This document shows, piece by piece, positions 52,669-62,875 of a stretch of 64,000 nucleotides of DNA. The position numbers and the translations under genes were made by a program. The DNA is taken from positions 1 to 64,000 of the forward strand of contig JAFTJQ010000072.1 in NCBI GenBank assembly GCA_017456285.1, read 5' to 3'. Under the pieces are notes generated by a model. The model did no database searches and was not told where the DNA came from. It saw only the letters and a list, made by a program, of their open reading frames with translations. This stretch comes from Lentisphaeria bacterium (GTDB taxonomy: Bacteria > Verrucomicrobiota > Lentisphaeria > Victivallales > Victivallaceae). The stretch's first letter is position 1; each line of letters starts with the position of its first letter.

Positions 52669-53442
52669 ATGGATGCTTTTTTTAACGGCGTGAATGGTAT
52701 TCAATTATTAATTTTGATTATCAGTGCCATACTTATCGGAATCAATAAAACCGGTATGCCCGGAATTGGGGTATTGCCGGTTATTATGCTCTCAATATTT
52801 TTCCCTGCTAAATACTCGACGGGACTTCAATTAATTATGCTCTGCATGGCGGATTTCATGGCAATGCTTTATTATCGACGCAAGGGAAATTTGAAGTTGG
52901 TTTGCAAAATTTTGCCATGTGCCTTGATCGGGTTAGGGGCAGGGAGTCTGTGTTTGAAATTTTTGGGTGATAATGAGGGCGGATTAAAAGTTGTTATTGC
53001 TGTAATCATTTTGAGTTTGAGTATTTTAAACTATTGGAGATTGCATTATTTGAAAGTTGATGCTCTGCCCGAGAGTTTTCTTTTTGCCTCAATTGTCGGA
53101 ATTTTTGCTGGAGTTACAACTCAAATTGCTAATGCCGCAGGCCCGGTAATGGCGGTTTATCTGCTGGCTTTGCGTCTGCCGAAAGACGAATACATGGGAA
53201 CAAGCGTCTGGTGTTTTTTTATCTTAAATCTTATCAAACTCCCGATATTTATTTGGGAGGGGAGAATAACTTATCAAGCATTCAGAACAGATTTGAGTAT
53301 GTTGCCATTTATTTTGATTGGAGCGATAATCGGCATTTTCTTTGTGCGAAAAGTACCGCAAAAACTTTTTAATTCAGTAATCGAAGTTTTGGTGCTTGTT
53401 TCGGGGATAAAGTTACTTTATGACGGCATAATGCTGTTGTAA
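52669..53442 (+). CDS. TauE/SafE (TSUP) family membrane permease
   Basis: 257 residues with about eight membrane helices in two repeated halves; NKTGMPGIGVLPVIMLSIFF is the first-half hallmark and FAGVTTQIANAAGPVMAVYLL the second. The family exports or imports sulfite, sulfoacetate or other anions; the substrate is not determinable. The ATG directly follows the stop of the preceding gene. Confidence 0.85.
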   Translation: MDAFFNGVNGIQLLILIISAILIGINKTGMPGIGVLPVIMLSIFFPAKYSTGLQLIMLCMADFMAMLYYRRKGNLKLVCKILPCALIGLGAGSLCLKFLGDNEGGLKVVIAVIILSLSILNYWRLHYLKVDALPESFLFASIVGIFAGVTTQIANAAGPVMAVYLLALRLPKDEYMGTSVWCFFILNLIKLPIFIWEGRITYQAFRTDLSMLPFILIGAIIGIFFVRKVPQKLFNSVIEVLVLVSGIKLLYDGIMLL

Positions 53443-53465
53443 TAAAGGTTGCTTATCAATAAATT

Positions 53466-55265
53466 TTATTTGCGGTAATTTTTCTTGTTTTTAGAGAAAA
53501 ATTGTCGATTTTTGCCTTCTCCGCTACGTCTTTTTTTGAGGACTTCAATCTGCGGACGGCGCTCTGCCAAACCTCGATTAACGTGTATTTCACTGCCGTC
53601 GGGGGCAAGTCCGCTGTAATACATGGCGGCACCCATGGTCATCGGCAATGGGATATAATCCTGAACCTGCTGCAAACTCCATTTATTTTGTGACAAGAAA
53701 TCATCTACAATTTTCATATCTTCCGCAGTACAGCCGGGGAAGTTGGAGATAAAAAGCGGTATTAAATACTGTTCTTTGCCGCATGCCTTTGACTCTTTTT
53801 CAAAAAGTTCTTTGATTTGATAAAATTCGCAACTCGGATTTTTACGCATTAAACGCAAAACATCATCAGAAAGATGTTCCGGGGCAACTTTCATGTGGCC
53901 TGACACATGGTGCTGTACGATTTCACGGAAAAGCTCTTTCTGACGCAAAGCGAGGTCAAGTCTGATTCCTGAGTTGATATAAACATGCTTAACTCCCTCA
54001 ATCGCACGGACTTTGCGAAGAAGTTCCAGCACCCGCAGTCCGTCGCAGTGATAGTTAGGACAGATTTTTGGGAAAAGGCAGCTTGCCCGTTTGCATTTAG
54101 CACAAATTTTTGTATCAGTAGTGCTGCCGTAAATATTTCCTGCCGCACCACCGATGTCGCTGATTGTACCTTTGAAGTCGGGACTTTTTGCCATCTGGGT
54201 AATTTCATTAATAATTGATTCCTCACTTCGGCTCATTACATGGCGGCCCTGATGGGTTACGAGACCGCAGAATGCACAACCTCCGGGGCAACCGCGAACT
54301 GCCATAACGGAATCTTTTACCGTTTCAAAAGCAGGTACTCTGCCTTTGTACATCGGATGAACTTTTTTGGCGAAAGGCAGTGCATGCATTGCATCAAGTT
54401 CATCACTGCTTAAGGGCATGGCTGGGCGTTCAATTAAAAGAATTCTATCGCCGTATCTTTGAAAAAGCGGTTCCCCACCGATACTATTCATCTGGGATTC
54501 GACAGTAATTGTTGAGTCGAGCAGAGCCTTTTTATTAACCAAATGCTCTTCATAGGATGGCAATTCCAAATAATTCGATGTGTCAAAAGTTTCCGCCTCT
54601 TTTTTACCTAAAAATACTGCTGTTCCGGGGATTCCTCGAAGCGGTTCATTATTAACCAATCTGCGGAAAATCTCCGGCATGGTACGCTCTCCCATACCGA
54701 AGCAGAGAATATCGGCTTTGGAATCAACCAGAACGCTCGGACGGATTTTATCCTGCCAGTAATCGTAGTGAGCAACACGTCTTAAACTTGCTTCCAATCC
54801 GCCGATAACGATTTTCACACCGGGGAAAGCCTGTTTGGCAAGTTGAGTATAGACAGTCAAAGCATGAGGTGGTCGTTTTCCGGTTTCGCCGTTTTCGCTG
54901 AAAGCATCATCTTTGCGGAAGCGGCGACCTGCGGTGTAAATATTTACCATTGAATCCAAGTTGCCGCTGGTAATACCGATACCGATTTTGGGACGCCCCA
55001 TAATTTTAAGTGATTCGGGATTTTTCCAGTCAGGTTGAGCGATGATTCCGACGGTGTAGCCGCAATTCTCTAAAACTCTGCCGATAATGGCAATCCCGAA
55101 TGACGGGTGATCGACATAAGCATCTCCGCCGATTAAAAGAATATCAAGTTCCTCAATTCCACGCTCAATCATATCCTCACGGCAAGTCGGCAGAAATTCT
55201 AAACGGCTTACAACCGAATTTTGAGTAGGTGCAGATTGCTTTGATTTTTTGAAGTTTTTAGCCAT
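53466..55265 (-). CDS. YgiQ family radical SAM protein
   Basis: 599 residues; UPF0313/YgiQ type with an N-terminal B12-binding-like part (DILLIGGDAYVDHPSFG) and a radical SAM core with the iron-sulfur cluster motif C326-PGG-C330-AF-C333 and HVSGHMKVAPEHLS. The function of YgiQ is not established. C-terminal basic tail (RRSGEGKNRQFFSKNKKNYRK). Its ATG overlaps the stop of the upstream gene by one base, so the two are coupled. It converges with the TauE/SafE gene. Confidence 0.9.
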   Translation of the reverse strand: MAKNFKKSKQSAPTQNSVVSRLEFLPTCREDMIERGIEELDILLIGGDAYVDHPSFGIAIIGRVLENCGYTVGIIAQPDWKNPESLKIMGRPKIGIGITSGNLDSMVNIYTAGRRFRKDDAFSENGETGKRPPHALTVYTQLAKQAFPGVKIVIGGLEASLRRVAHYDYWQDKIRPSVLVDSKADILCFGMGERTMPEIFRRLVNNEPLRGIPGTAVFLGKKEAETFDTSNYLELPSYEEHLVNKKALLDSTITVESQMNSIGGEPLFQRYGDRILLIERPAMPLSSDELDAMHALPFAKKVHPMYKGRVPAFETVKDSVMAVRGCPGGCAFCGLVTHQGRHVMSRSEESIINEITQMAKSPDFKGTISDIGGAAGNIYGSTTDTKICAKCKRASCLFPKICPNYHCDGLRVLELLRKVRAIEGVKHVYINSGIRLDLALRQKELFREIVQHHVSGHMKVAPEHLSDDVLRLMRKNPSCEFYQIKELFEKESKACGKEQYLIPLFISNFPGCTAEDMKIVDDFLSQNKWSLQQVQDYIPLPMTMGAAMYYSGLAPDGSEIHVNRGLAERRPQIEVLKKRRSGEGKNRQFFSKNKKNYRK

Positions 55266-55762
55266 CAGAAGTTTCCATCATATTTAATCATGGTTGAGTC
55301 TTGCGGAGTTTGTCCGTTTAAGTTTTTGAATGGCAAAACTACTTTTGCTCGGTCGATCGGCTGAAAATTCGCATGCAGTTCATAGGAGGAATTACTCATA
55401 TTTGTATCGACGAAAAAGAGCAGGAAAAAAATATCACTCTCTCTTTCGGGAGTTATTTTGTCGGTAGTGTATTGAAAACCATTGTAATTTTTTTGAATTG
55501 CGACAGTCGGATAAAAGTTATTATTTACCTTTAATTTGTAGTCAAAAATTGAAATTGTCCGTCCTGGGGCGAGTCTGACTGCTACAACCGCATAGCAACG
55601 AGCAGAATCCACGCCGAAAAGGAGTTTGCTGAAATTTTCAATCGCCACCTTTTGAGTAGTAAATTCAGCATTCAAAACTTCGCCTGAACGAAAAGGTATT
55701 GTTTTGCCGAAGCAGGCGGCAAAAAGCATAAAAGCCAATAAACTCAAACATATTTTTTTCAT
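55265..55762 (-). CDS. Small exported protein, unknown
   Basis: 165 residues with a clear signal peptide (ICLSLLAFMLFAACFG), possibly a lipoprotein because AACFG resembles a lipobox. The mature part looks all-beta (FNAEFTTQKVAIENF; NNNFYPTVAIQKNYNGFQY). No family recognised. The start at 55762 is chosen for the signal peptide; the longer frame from 55801 adds residues that do not fit. Coupled by a one-base overlap to the YgiQ gene. Confidence 0.7.
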   Translation of the reverse strand: MKKICLSLLAFMLFAACFGKTIPFRSGEVLNAEFTTQKVAIENFSKLLFGVDSARCYAVVAVRLAPGRTISIFDYKLKVNNNFYPTVAIQKNYNGFQYTTDKITPERESDIFFLLFFVDTNMSNSSYELHANFQPIDRAKVVLPFKNLNGQTPQDSTMIKYDGNF

Positions 55763-55858
55763 AATAAGCACCTTTAGTGAAAAATTTTGTATTCTTTGCA
55801 ATAATATAGCATATTTTTCCGAATTTACAATATTTTTCGCATCTTATCGGATAAATTT

Positions 55859-57091
55859 TTAGTTCGCCTTTAATTCCTTATCCACTATTGCACATACGCA
55901 GGCGTCAGACCAAACATTAATCGCAGTTTCAATCATGTCGATAATTGTGTAAATCGGCAGAATTATCCCCATAATTCCAATTGGAGCGCCGATTCCTGCC
56001 ATCAGCGAGAGGGTGAGGAAATAACAACCCATCGGCACGCCGGCATTGCCGATTGCTGAAATTACGGAAATTAATATCCACAAAGCAATCACGCCGGGGG
56101 TAAGTGCAATATCGCCATTTTGCATAACGAAAAGAGAGGTAATCAGCACAAATGCGGCACAGCCATTCATGTTAATTGTACAGCAAATCGGCAGAATAAA
56201 TCTGGCAACCTCTTTTTTGGCATTGAGGTTATTTTCGGCGGAAGCGATTGTTACGGGCAAAGTTGCGGCAGAACTTTTGGTAAAAAGTGCCATCAATACC
56301 GCAGGGAGCATACCGCGGAAAACTCTAATCGGATTAACACCTCGAATCAGCAGAAATAGCGGTAAAACCACAAAAAATTGTAATAAGTTGCCGATTAAAA
56401 CAACCGCAACATACTTGCCGATTGAGCCGACAATAATCCCCTCGGACATCTGGGCTGACAATTGTGAGGCAAAAGCGACAATTCCGAGCGGCAAAGTCCA
56501 AACTAATGCTTTGATTAAAGTAAAAAGCAACTCCTGAAGCCCCAGCAGTCCTTTAATAAGCACTTGAATATTTTCTGAACTTTTCATTACCGCCAGAGTT
56601 AAGCCGACTGCCGCCGCGACCAATAGGATGCTTAAAACATTTCCGCTTGAAATCGGGGCAAGGATGTTATCAGGCACAACTGACAAAATATGGTCGTAAT
56701 AAGAAATTTTGCCTAAATTTGCAGGCACATCATTTTGTCCTGCGGTAATTAAATCCTGTGCCAAATTTTCGGGAGCGATTGTCAGGTACAAAACTGCTCC
56801 GAGAATAGATGCAACCAAAGTTGTAAGGAAAGTGTATAGCAGTGTTCTGCGGAAAATTTTGCCGATATCCTTTTTCCCACCGAGCAGTGCCAAAGTGGTT
56901 GTAATTGACAGTGCAATCGTCGGTACTGCAATGAATTTGAAAAGTCTGGTGTAAACCGTCGCAACGAAATTCAGGAAATTATTGAGCCATTCATAGCCTA
57001 AAGTTCCTAAAAAACCGCCGACTATCAGTGCTGCCATCCAGATTAAAAATTGTTTAGCATTAAACCCGTTTTTTTGTTGTATATTTTGCAT
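55859..57091 (-). CDS. Dicarboxylate/amino acid:cation symporter (DAACS family)
   Basis: Sodium- or proton-coupled transporter for glutamate, aspartate, serine or C4-dicarboxylates; 410 residues, eight helices plus two hairpins. Seen: TKSSAATLPVT (serine-rich hairpin), CTINMNGCAAFVLI (the NMDGT-like motif in changed form), and GAPIGIMGIILPIYTIIDM. AGGAGTTC precedes the ATG. The M16 peptidase gene follows upstream of it on the same strand. Confidence 0.88.
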   Translation of the reverse strand: MQNIQQKNGFNAKQFLIWMAALIVGGFLGTLGYEWLNNFLNFVATVYTRLFKFIAVPTIALSITTTLALLGGKKDIGKIFRRTLLYTFLTTLVASILGAVLYLTIAPENLAQDLITAGQNDVPANLGKISYYDHILSVVPDNILAPISSGNVLSILLVAAAVGLTLAVMKSSENIQVLIKGLLGLQELLFTLIKALVWTLPLGIVAFASQLSAQMSEGIIVGSIGKYVAVVLIGNLLQFFVVLPLFLLIRGVNPIRVFRGMLPAVLMALFTKSSAATLPVTIASAENNLNAKKEVARFILPICCTINMNGCAAFVLITSLFVMQNGDIALTPGVIALWILISVISAIGNAGVPMGCYFLTLSLMAGIGAPIGIMGIILPIYTIIDMIETAINVWSDACVCAIVDKELKAN

Positions 57092-57121
57092 GATGAACTC
57101 CTGTGTGTGTAGGTATTTAAT

Positions 57122-58222
57122 TTATATTTTTTTATCGGAAAAATGGTAAAATTTCCCTTGTTTACTTTTTAGAAAATCAATGACATTACTGTATGTAAGT
57201 AGTTTATTATCAAGCAAATAATCAATAGTATTCTCGTATGGCGTAATAAATTTGCTGATATTGCTGTAGCGATTAATATCATCTTTCTCCAGGGTGATTT
57301 TGTATGAAGTGATCATATCATTGAAGCGTTTGCGAGTGATGAATTTCTCCACATTATTCAAAACATTTTCAATTACTTCAAAGGTAAATTGCAAATTTTC
57401 ATCGCTGACCTGAGTCAGAATGTCCATAGTGGCAAAGTTGTAACTGAATGATGGTGCACCGCAATTGACGAAGTAGGCTAAAGCATTCTCCTCTCGTACG
57501 GTGCGAAATAGCGGACTATCCATGCCTTTGGAGAGTAAAGCACAAGCAAATTTGGCGTAAGGAAGTTCATTTCCAGCCAATTGGGTATGCAGATGCACCA
57601 CGGCTTTTTCCTTGAATTCACTCTGTTGCTCAAGTTTCAACGTGCTTGAATTGCTGAAGTTAAAAATTTTGTTGCAATCAGTTGTGGCAAAATCGAGTTT
57701 GAAATCAATCGGCTTACTCCCGACATAGAGCAATTTATCAGGCTTGCTGAAAAAAGTTTTCTGAAACTCTAAATACTGCTCGTAACTTAAATTCTCCAAA
57801 TCCTCACGATACCCGATAGCACCGCAGTAGTCGTAGTTAATACGGCTTTGATTAAGCAGATAACTTGAGATTTGATCGGTGAAGCAGTCTTTGTATTCCT
57901 CCAAAACAACTTTGCGTTCACGCTCAAAAAGTTCACGGCTCGGAGTGAAGCTCATAATTTTAGTAATGAAGTCCTCGGCAAATTTTTTAACGTAACGCTC
58001 CAGCCCCTGCAAATAAAATGATACATACAACGGCCCGGTGCAGGCATTGCTGATGATTCCGTATTTATCGTATTCACTCTCCAAATCACGCACCGCATAG
58101 GACATCAGGTGTTCTGCCAAGTGGCTGACTCCTCTGAACGGTTTTTTTTCATGTATGACTTTCCCTGAATAAATCAAGTTGATAGAACTTAATTTAGTCG
58201 GACTTTTTGCAAAAATATTCAT
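57122..58222 (-). CDS. M16 family zinc peptidase, single-unit
   Basis: 366 residues with the inverted zinc motif H34-LA-E37-H38 (HLAEHLM) and a downstream Glu in RKVVLEEYKD (E108/E109), so the catalytic half of an insulinase/processing peptidase is intact. The rest is a second M16 half with TQLAGNELPYAKFACALLSKGMDSPLF. No signal peptide. It is 30 bases upstream in direction of transcription of the symporter gene, possibly the same transcript. Substrate unknown. Confidence 0.82.
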   Translation of the reverse strand: MNIFAKSPTKLSSINLIYSGKVIHEKKPFRGVSHLAEHLMSYAVRDLESEYDKYGIISNACTGPLYVSFYLQGLERYVKKFAEDFITKIMSFTPSRELFERERKVVLEEYKDCFTDQISSYLLNQSRINYDYCGAIGYREDLENLSYEQYLEFQKTFFSKPDKLLYVGSKPIDFKLDFATTDCNKIFNFSNSSTLKLEQQSEFKEKAVVHLHTQLAGNELPYAKFACALLSKGMDSPLFRTVREENALAYFVNCGAPSFSYNFATMDILTQVSDENLQFTFEVIENVLNNVEKFITRKRFNDMITSYKITLEKDDINRYSNISKFITPYENTIDYLLDNKLLTYSNVIDFLKSKQGKFYHFSDKKI

Positions 58223-58444
58223 AATTCACAATTCCTCAATATTAAGTAACAATAATTATAGCACAAATTCTGAAAAAATCAAATTAAAAGCTATGGAAAA
58301 ATCCTGCTATTTTCCGTAAAAAAGGGGTAATATAGGCACTATAAGCAGTTTTTTTCAAAAAGAAGCGGAAAATTTCTTGAAATAATGGTTTTTAGTGGTA
58401 TCTTAAAAGGTGATAATATTTTGCAGCAAGAGAGAGATATTTTT

Positions 58445-59617
58445 ATGTTTAAGAAATTGAAAGCAGAGAATTTAGAGCAGTATTTTCTGAAACTTATCAA
58501 AAACCGCAAACCAGAGGGATTTGAGAAGTTTCTTTTGTGTGTGCTTTTTGTTGCTTCTCGTTTCTATCGTATGGCGGTACAAATTCGAATTTGGATGTAC
58601 GAAAAAAGAATTATCCGCAATCGCTCAATCGGCTGTTTGGTTGTAAGTATCGGCAACGTAAGCTGCGGCGGAACGGGCAAAACTCCGGTGGTGGAAGTTT
58701 TTGCGAGAAGTTTGACGGAGCAGGGCAGGCGAGTAGCGATTTTGAGCCGCGGCTACCGCAGTAAATCATTGACATTCTGGGAAAAACTTGAGAAGCGTTT
58801 TGCCCATAAAAAAATTGAACTTCCGCCGAGAATTGTCTCTGACGGCAATGAGGTCATGCTTAATCCCCGTGAAGCAGGCGATGAACCGTATATGCTGGCA
58901 TCAAATCTGCAAAAAGTGGCAGTTCTGGTCGACAAAGACCGAGTTAAATCGGGTTTGTATGCGATTGATAAATTTGAAACCGACGTATTGATTCTCGATG
59001 ATGGTTTTCAGTATTTGCGGTTGAAACCGCATATTAATATTGTTTTGGTGGATTCGACTGATCCATTCGGCAATGGGCATGTGCTTCCGAGAGGAATTTT
59101 GCGTGAACCGGTAAAAAACATTGCCAGAGGGGACTACATTTTTCTTACTAAATCAAGCGGCGGTAATAAAAATAATCACTTACGGAAGTTTTTGCGTAAG
59201 TACAATAAAAGAGCTGAAATTATTGAGTGCTGTCATAAGCCGCAGTATTTGCAGCATGTATTTAATTGCGAAGAGAAGTATCCGCTTGAGAGTTTGCGAA
59301 ATACCCGAGTGGCGGCGATTTCTGCTATTGCCCAGCCAAGTAGTTTTGAGGGCTTTCTTGAGAAGCAGGGGGCGATTATCGTGGAGCGAATCCACTATGC
59401 CGACCACCATGCTTACAGCCAGCAGGAGATTATAGATTTTATCAATCAAGCGAAAAAGGCAGGAGCGGAATATATTATTACTACTGAAAAAGATGCAGTT
59501 AGAGTGCCGAGAATTGATCGGCAGGATATAAAAATGCTTTTTCTGCGAATCCAAATTGATATTTTGAGCGGACAGGAAAACTTTGAACAGTGTATCAAGC
59601 GAATCTGCTTTCTTTAG
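58445..59617 (+). CDS. lpxK: Tetraacyldisaccharide 4'-kinase
   Basis: Phosphorylates the 4' position of the lipid A precursor at the inner membrane. Seen, from the ATG at 58445 (about 390 residues): N-terminal membrane-associated helix, P-loop GNVSCGGTGKT (70-80), LSRGYRSKSL, GDEPYMLA, ILDDGFQYLRL, DSTDPFGNGHVLPRGILREP and TTEKDAVR. A longer start at 58385 adds 20 residues without family support. Alone on the plus strand between minus-strand blocks. Confidence 0.93.
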   Translation: MFKKLKAENLEQYFLKLIKNRKPEGFEKFLLCVLFVASRFYRMAVQIRIWMYEKRIIRNRSIGCLVVSIGNVSCGGTGKTPVVEVFARSLTEQGRRVAILSRGYRSKSLTFWEKLEKRFAHKKIELPPRIVSDGNEVMLNPREAGDEPYMLASNLQKVAVLVDKDRVKSGLYAIDKFETDVLILDDGFQYLRLKPHINIVLVDSTDPFGNGHVLPRGILREPVKNIARGDYIFLTKSSGGNKNNHLRKFLRKYNKRAEIIECCHKPQYLQHVFNCEEKYPLESLRNTRVAAISAIAQPSSFEGFLEKQGAIIVERIHYADHHAYSQQEIIDFINQAKKAGAEYIITTEKDAVRVPRIDRQDIKMLFLRIQIDILSGQENFEQCIKRICFL

Positions 59618-59690
59618 TTATCATTACTTGCTCCCCCACCCAAAAAAACATTCGTGCATGTATTCAAATTATATCGTTTATGTATAAAAA

Positions 59691-59722
59691 ATGGCATCAA
59701 CTTAAATCCAAGTTGATGCCAT
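59691..59722 (-). terminator. Intrinsic terminator of the propeller-LamG hydrolase gene
   Basis: ATGGCATCAACTT (59691-59703) pairs perfectly with AAGTTGATGCCAT (59710-59722). On the minus strand the stem is followed by T6, so it ends the gene whose stop is at 59738. Confidence 0.85.
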
Positions 59723-59737
59723 ATAGGTCACTAAAAT

Positions 59738-61957
59738 TTATTGACCGAAGCGGTAAGCAAAAATATCTGCATCCTGCAATTCATAAAGAATGCGAATCGG
59801 TTTACCCGCCAATTTGCTGACATCTGATTTGCCATGCCAACTTACAATGCGGTCAAGTGAGTCATCATAGATGACATCGCAGTCTGCAAGTGAATATCCG
59901 AGAATTGCTTTACCGGTTTCAGCATCCTGTAATTCAACTCTGATTGAACCGCGGGCAGAAGTTGAGCAGTTAAGAAGCAACATGGTTTTGCCCCACGGCA
60001 AGCGAGTCGGGAAAGTTGCATTCTGCTGACCGTCAGCACTTAAGCGGTCAATCAAAGGTACTGCACGCTCGGTTTCCATGGTATATAAAACACCTTTTTC
60101 TTTTGCAAGATCAAGAGTTTTTTCTGCGCCGTTTTCAGCGAGAGCAGCGATCTCCTCTGCCGACATTGCCCGTTTCAAAATTAAAATATCATCAGCGTAG
60201 CCGATAAATGGACTGTTTACCATGCCATTCGGAGGATAATCATTAGCGAAACGGATATTGCCGAGACTTGAATTTAAGTCAAGATCCTTGCGGTCAATAT
60301 TATTTTCCGCCACTAATTTGCCATTCATGTAGAGTTTAATTTTGCCATGATCGACGGTTGCTGCGAAGTGGTGATTTTTCTGCTTTGCAATTTCTGCTTC
60401 GAGTGCGTGTCCGCCGAATTCAGCTTTGCCGAATGGGGTAAAAGCGAAACGAACCAACGACAAATGATGCTGATTTTTGTTCGGAGCTAAATAGATATGG
60501 AAACAAGCTTTCCAGCCGCCCGGCTGTTTGTCATTTGAAGAGAAAAATCTTCTCTCTCCGCCGCGGCTCAAATAATCTGTCTGCAATGCGAAAGTTGCAG
60601 TTTTGCCCAGGTTCTGGGTTTCGGGGATTTCCAATGAAGTCGGTTTGGATGCCCGGAAAACTCCGTTGCCGAAGTGGGTAATTTTGCCCTTGATAGACGG
60701 TCCTCTATCAATTGTAATCGGAGTAAAAAGCGGGTCTTTCGGGGCTTCTTTGACTTCATTATCGGGAGTTGCCTTGAAAGTTAAAGGTGTGGTTAAAACA
60801 GTACCTTTTTTTGCTCCTGCATGGATTGAAGCAAATCCGTCTATACGGAGAGTGCAGCGGCGGATATTGACTTCACGTCCTTCAAAGTAGCCCTCGCTGA
60901 AATAGAGTGATAATTCCTTGTTTCCTCCGGGGATGTCAGTCGGAGTTTCGATAAGTCCGCCCCATGCTGCATAGTTATTGCGATTGTACCAGCGTTCACG
61001 ATTTAAGCCGGGACGGAGGAACGCTTCTTCAAAAAGATAGAAGTTCTCACCGTCACGACTGCTCATAAATCCGCCGTCGCCAACCCCGATACCCAAGTTG
61101 CCGGGATATAACCTGCCGTCACGGAATAACATCGGGAAGCCCAGAAGATACGGTGCTCTGCCATACCGCATAATCGCATTGGTGTAGAAATTCTCATCTT
61201 TACCGCCGTATGAAAGCATTTTTCCCTCGGTCCAGTTGATAAAGTCTTTGCTGGTAGCAGTGGCGATTCCGCGATTTTTTTGCGGAGATTTGCGATAATA
61301 GGCGACATAAAGACCTCGGGCATTATCGTAGAAAACCAAGTTCTGTGAGTCAAAGTTACCGCCGGTAATAATTGCTTTATCTGAAACAAGTTTCCAGTTG
61401 ATTCCGTCGGGAGAGACAAAACCGAAAAGTTGTTTCGGTGCTCCGTGGTCAAATGCTACTGCTTTATAAATTTCATCCGCAGGACAATCGGGATTAGTGT
61501 CCTTAAATGGAGTGAAGCAGTGAGTCCAGCGGGCAGGGACGGGGACGATGTTATTCGCTTTTGAGCCATTAAATTCGACTTTATTTAAAATCGGGCGAGT
61601 CCAATTAATTCCGTCGGTACTCTCTGCCAAACAGGTAAATTCAGGGTGCTGTTTTCTGGCAGTACCGATAATTCCCCATTGAGCGAAGTGTCCGCCGTTG
61701 TAATACATGCGGTATTTGTCGCCGTCTTTGAAAATAGTGAAGTAGCATGAGCAGTTACCTTCGTGCGGTTGATCGAGTTTGAAAGTAATTTCTCTCTCAA
61801 TCGGGCTATGAAGTTTAATCTCTGCATTGTCCATTTTTTCAATCATTTGATTATCGACAAAAAGTTCACGATCGGAACCCAAATTTGCCACATCGGCAAA
61901 AAGTGTACTTGCCATTGCCAATAGCGATAATGAAAAAATTTGTTGTTTTTTGAGCAT
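59738..61957 (-). CDS. Secreted beta-propeller (GH43/GH32-like) protein with a LamG domain
   Basis: 739 residues: signal peptide (FSLSLLAMASTLFA), a five-bladed propeller-like part (about 25-400; NCSCYFTIFKDGDKYRMYYNG, CLAESTDGINWTRP, LFGFVSPDGINWK, IATATSKDFINWTEG repeats with SxDGxNW blade signature), and a concanavalin-like LamG part (about 440-620; ATVDHGKIKLYMNGKLVAE, GYADDILILKRAMSAEEIAAL), then a beta tail. It resembles GH43/GH32/GH68-fold proteins; catalytic acids cannot be set by eye, so hydrolase activity is inferred. Exported, it would bind and cut a polysaccharide outside the cell. Upstream lies a pseudopilin gene. Confidence 0.75.
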   Translation of the reverse strand: MLKKQQIFSLSLLAMASTLFADVANLGSDRELFVDNQMIEKMDNAEIKLHSPIEREITFKLDQPHEGNCSCYFTIFKDGDKYRMYYNGGHFAQWGIIGTARKQHPEFTCLAESTDGINWTRPILNKVEFNGSKANNIVPVPARWTHCFTPFKDTNPDCPADEIYKAVAFDHGAPKQLFGFVSPDGINWKLVSDKAIITGGNFDSQNLVFYDNARGLYVAYYRKSPQKNRGIATATSKDFINWTEGKMLSYGGKDENFYTNAIMRYGRAPYLLGFPMLFRDGRLYPGNLGIGVGDGGFMSSRDGENFYLFEEAFLRPGLNRERWYNRNNYAAWGGLIETPTDIPGGNKELSLYFSEGYFEGREVNIRRCTLRIDGFASIHAGAKKGTVLTTPLTFKATPDNEVKEAPKDPLFTPITIDRGPSIKGKITHFGNGVFRASKPTSLEIPETQNLGKTATFALQTDYLSRGGERRFFSSNDKQPGGWKACFHIYLAPNKNQHHLSLVRFAFTPFGKAEFGGHALEAEIAKQKNHHFAATVDHGKIKLYMNGKLVAENNIDRKDLDLNSSLGNIRFANDYPPNGMVNSPFIGYADDILILKRAMSAEEIAALAENGAEKTLDLAKEKGVLYTMETERAVPLIDRLSADGQQNATFPTRLPWGKTMLLLNCSTSARGSIRVELQDAETGKAILGYSLADCDVIYDDSLDRIVSWHGKSDVSKLAGKPIRILYELQDADIFAYRFGQ

Positions 61958-62061
61958 GTTAAAAATTTCCTTTCACTTATTAAGTTTTTTGTGTTTTTAC
62001 AAAAATATTAAGCGTAAACTTGGGTTTTTCTTAAAATATTGCATGCAATTTTACTGATTGG

Positions 62062-62091
62062 AAAAATTGGAGCGGTTGGAGCAACCACTCC
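62062..62091 (-). terminator. Intrinsic terminator of the minus-strand pseudopilin gene
   Basis: GGAG.GGTTG (62069-62078) pairs with CAACC.CTCC (62082-62091), and the minus-strand reading is followed by T5. It ends the gene that stops at 62111. Confidence 0.65.
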
Positions 62092-62110
62092 ATAATATTG
62101 ATTAAAAGAA

Positions 62111-62821
62111 TTAATCAGCGATATGAGTCCATATACCTTTGTTAGTGGTCGGAAGATTGTCCACATCCATGGCTTCAACATGACCATCACACAAAATCAT
62201 ATTTACATTGTCTCCATGAATCTTCCAGAGAGGTTTGCCTTCGCCGATATTGGGGCTCATTAAATAATCTTGACCTGTTGCAGTCTCACAAATAAGCATT
62301 GTATCAGTAGGAGATTTAATGCTTGCAAGGGCGCGGGTTGTAGCAACATCCCAGTTGATAACACCTGTTCCGGGAGTTCCCCAGTCTTTGTTATATCCGG
62401 CATGAATAGCATAAGTCAAGAATAATTTACCTTTATCTCCTGTTGCTAAATTAAAGTCGCATTTGTTGGTGGCATCTCTAAGGGCATAACTTCTGCTCGG
62501 ACAGGTCAATTTATTGACACTTGCACCTTTGGTCAATTCTGCAACTTTTACATCTCCACCGACATAAGGGATAAGTTTGAGCATGTAAACATCCGTATTA
62601 TTTTTTAAAACAGCATTACGAGTGGTAGTAATCATATCCTGATTATCATTGCAATACATAATCATTGCAGTACCGACTTGTTTCATATTGCTTGTGCAGG
62701 AAACAGCACGGGCTTTTTCGCGAGCCTTGTTTAATGCCGGAAGCAGCATGCCGGCAAGGATTGCAATAATTGCAATGACAACTAACAACTCAATGAGTGT
62801 GAAATAAAGAGATTTTTTCAT
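62111..62821 (-). CDS. Prepilin-like protein (type II pseudopilin start, DUF1559-like)
   Basis: 236 residues with the same leader, cleavage site (LYFTLIEL), hydrophobic helix and [10 protein letters not shown] stretch as the protein at 38630; the globular parts differ ([34 protein letters not shown]) but both keep a DGH motif near the end ([11 protein letters not shown]). The identical N-terminus suggests selection for assembly into one kind of fibre or export by one machine. It has its own strong promoter at 63108-63136 and a terminator; the propeller-LamG gene follows. Confidence 0.88.
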   Translation of the reverse strand: MKKSLYFTLIELLVVIAIIAILAGMLLPALNKAREKARAVSCTSNMKQVGTAMIMYCNDNQDMITTTRNAVLKNNTDVYMLKLIPYVGGDVKVAELTKGASVNKLTCPSRSYALRDATNKCDFNLATGDKGKLFLTYAIHAGYNKDWGTPGTGVINWDVATTRALASIKSPTDTMLICETATGQDYLMSPNIGEGKPLWKIHGDNVNMILCDGHVEAMDVDNLPTTNKGIWTHIAD

Positions 62822-62875
62822 TTTTTTATCTTTCTTTTTAATGTTTTGGGGTTTGTTTTTTTTATTTTTTCTACA

